This document shows, in pieces, positions 63,187 to 64,000 of a stretch of DNA of 64,000 bases (position 1 is the first letter of the stretch; each line of letters begins with the position of its first letter). Origin of the DNA: CAUZIZ01 sp965219005 (GTDB lineage: Bacteria; Acidobacteriota; UBA6911; RPQK01; JAJDTT01); the NCBI GenBank assembly GCA_965219005.1, contig CBDCMS010000003.1, forward strand, positions 248,001 to 312,000, read 5' to 3'. Under the pieces are notes generated by a model. That model was not told the origin of the DNA. It did no database searches and saw nothing but the letters and a program-made list of their open reading frames with translations. Made by a program: the position numbers and the translations under genes.

Positions 63187-64000
63187 TGCGGATTCAATCG
63201 GTCGATGCAACACCTCTAGTCTCTAGCGATAGAGAGGAGGATGTTGCCCATGAAATATCGGACGAGGATCTATTACACGGAAGAACAGAAGACTTTGATG
63301 TGGGACCGCTGGCAAAAAGGCGAGTCCCTGAGCTCGATCGCGCGGCTCTTTGACCGCGGCCATTCTTCCATTGAGGGTATTCTGGAACAGACCGGTGGCA
63401 TCCGGCCGCAGCCGCGCCGACGATCGCGACTCGCGTTGACGTTATCGGAACGCGAGGAGATCTCCCGCGGTGTGGTCGCCGGCTGCTCGATCCGTTCGAT
63501 TGCCAGAGGGCTAGGTCGCGCCCCCTCGACGGTCAGTCGCGAGCTCCAGCGTAACGGCGGCCGGCTCCGGTACCGGGCCAACCGGGCCGATCAAGCGGCT
63601 TGGGAGCGGGCGCGCCGCCCGAAAATCTGTAAACTGGTCCAGAACCGGGAACTCGCCCACAGCGTAGCCTTGAACCTGAAGAAGCTCTGGTCGCCCGAGC
63701 AGATTGCCGGGTGGCTTAAGCGCACGTATCCCGATCACAAGGACTTTCAGGTGTCAGACGAGACTATCTATAAAAGCCTCTTCATCCAGGCCCGCGGCGC
63801 CTTGAAGAAAGAGCTGTTGCAGCATTTGAGACGGACCCGTGGGATGCGCCGCTCACGTCACCATACACAGAAGACGGAGGATCACGGACGGATCAAGGAC
63901 ACGGTATCGATCCGTGAGCGCCTCGGTGGAGGAGCGCGCCGTACCCGGTCATGGGGAAGGGGACCTCCTGATCGGATCAAAGCGCAGTCAAATCGCCACC
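63187..64000 (+). mobile_element. IS30-family element, left part
   Basis: The left terminal repeat appears at about 63187-63214 (GATTCAATCGGTCGATGCAA followed by CACC), in the style of IS30 ends, followed by the transposase gene. The right end is outside the window. Confidence 0.65.
63250..64000 (+). pseudogene. IS30-family transposase, frameshifted and cut by the window edge
   Basis: Starts at ATG 63250 (an in-frame ATG at 63241 follows AGGAGG). The N-terminal helix-turn-helix parts (GESLSSIARLFDRGHSSIEG; LSEREEISRGVVAGCSIRSI, LGRAPSTVSRELQRNGG) and LWSPEQIAGWLKRTYP are intact. Near 63920 the frame breaks: after VSIRER the expected EERAVPGH.EGDLLIGSK of the catalytic core is found one frame over. 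In the same motif the usual Trp is Gly. The copy is probably inactive. Confidence 0.8.

Overview
The window is a 64 kb stretch of bacterial chromosome of fairly high GC content. The organism looks like a diderm (Gram-negative type) bacterium: it has lpxB for lipid A, a NtrC/sigma-54 regulatory cascade, an RpoH-like sigma factor and 30S protein S21. The 16S rRNA gene is full length and the general gene mix resembles Acidobacteriota or a neighbouring deep-branching phylum, but that placement is by eye and not certain. Most of the window is ordinary, tightly packed housekeeping DNA. The last 7 kb and the zone around 27-32 kb are accessory DNA.

Layout. 0-15 kb: a partial Zn-ribbon gene, pyrE, an NRAMP-like transporter without the usual metal motifs, a ClpX-like unfoldase, a DUF309 gene, two unknown genes, a CnoX-like thioredoxin-TPR protein, an MFS pump, queA, an RpoH-like sigma factor, a VWA/MoxR-like pair, thrC and a TlpA-type thioredoxin. 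15-20 kb: a membrane histidine kinase and an NtrC-type regulator, followed by a textbook sigma-54 promoter with an upstream palindrome that drives an ECF sigma factor. 20-25 kb: a frameshifted unknown gene, mnmA, lpxB and an M1-type peptidase-like protein that has lost its zinc-binding motif. 25-27 kb: a 16S rRNA gene with its own promoter and complete flanking processing stem, but no 23S or 5S anywhere in the window. 27-32 kb: a decayed vapBC module, tRNA-Ala, a DDE transposase, an IS21-family element and a truncated DUF6788 gene. 32-36.5 kb: rpsU, a nucleoside transporter, a hairpin-rich spacer, a methyltransferase, hpt and a decayed HD-domain gene. 36.5-57 kb: a MITE-like element, then acs, an acyl-CoA dehydrogenase, a kinase-dCMP deaminase fusion, pncB-purB-MBL, rlmN, mtaB, a FAH-family hydratase, acpS, pgeF, purE-purD, a FmdB-type protein, galU, serS, a GntR regulator, adenosine deaminase, a deazaflavin-type reductase and tRNA-Ser. 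57-64 kb: an island-like region beside tRNA-Ser with a tyrosine recombinase, truncated XRE regulators, direct repeats, small unknown genes, an orphan BlaI-type repressor, a second deazaflavin-type protein and the start of a broken IS30 element.

How the genes fit together. Purine and nucleotide metabolism is a recurring theme: purB, purE, purD, hpt, add, a CNT nucleoside transporter, a dCMP deaminase fusion, pyrE and pncB are spread over several small operons. tRNA and rRNA modification (queA, mnmA, rlmN, mtaB) is also well represented. Several genes carry single-base frameshifts or small deletions. Some of these may be assembly errors, others true decay; the core genes around them are intact.
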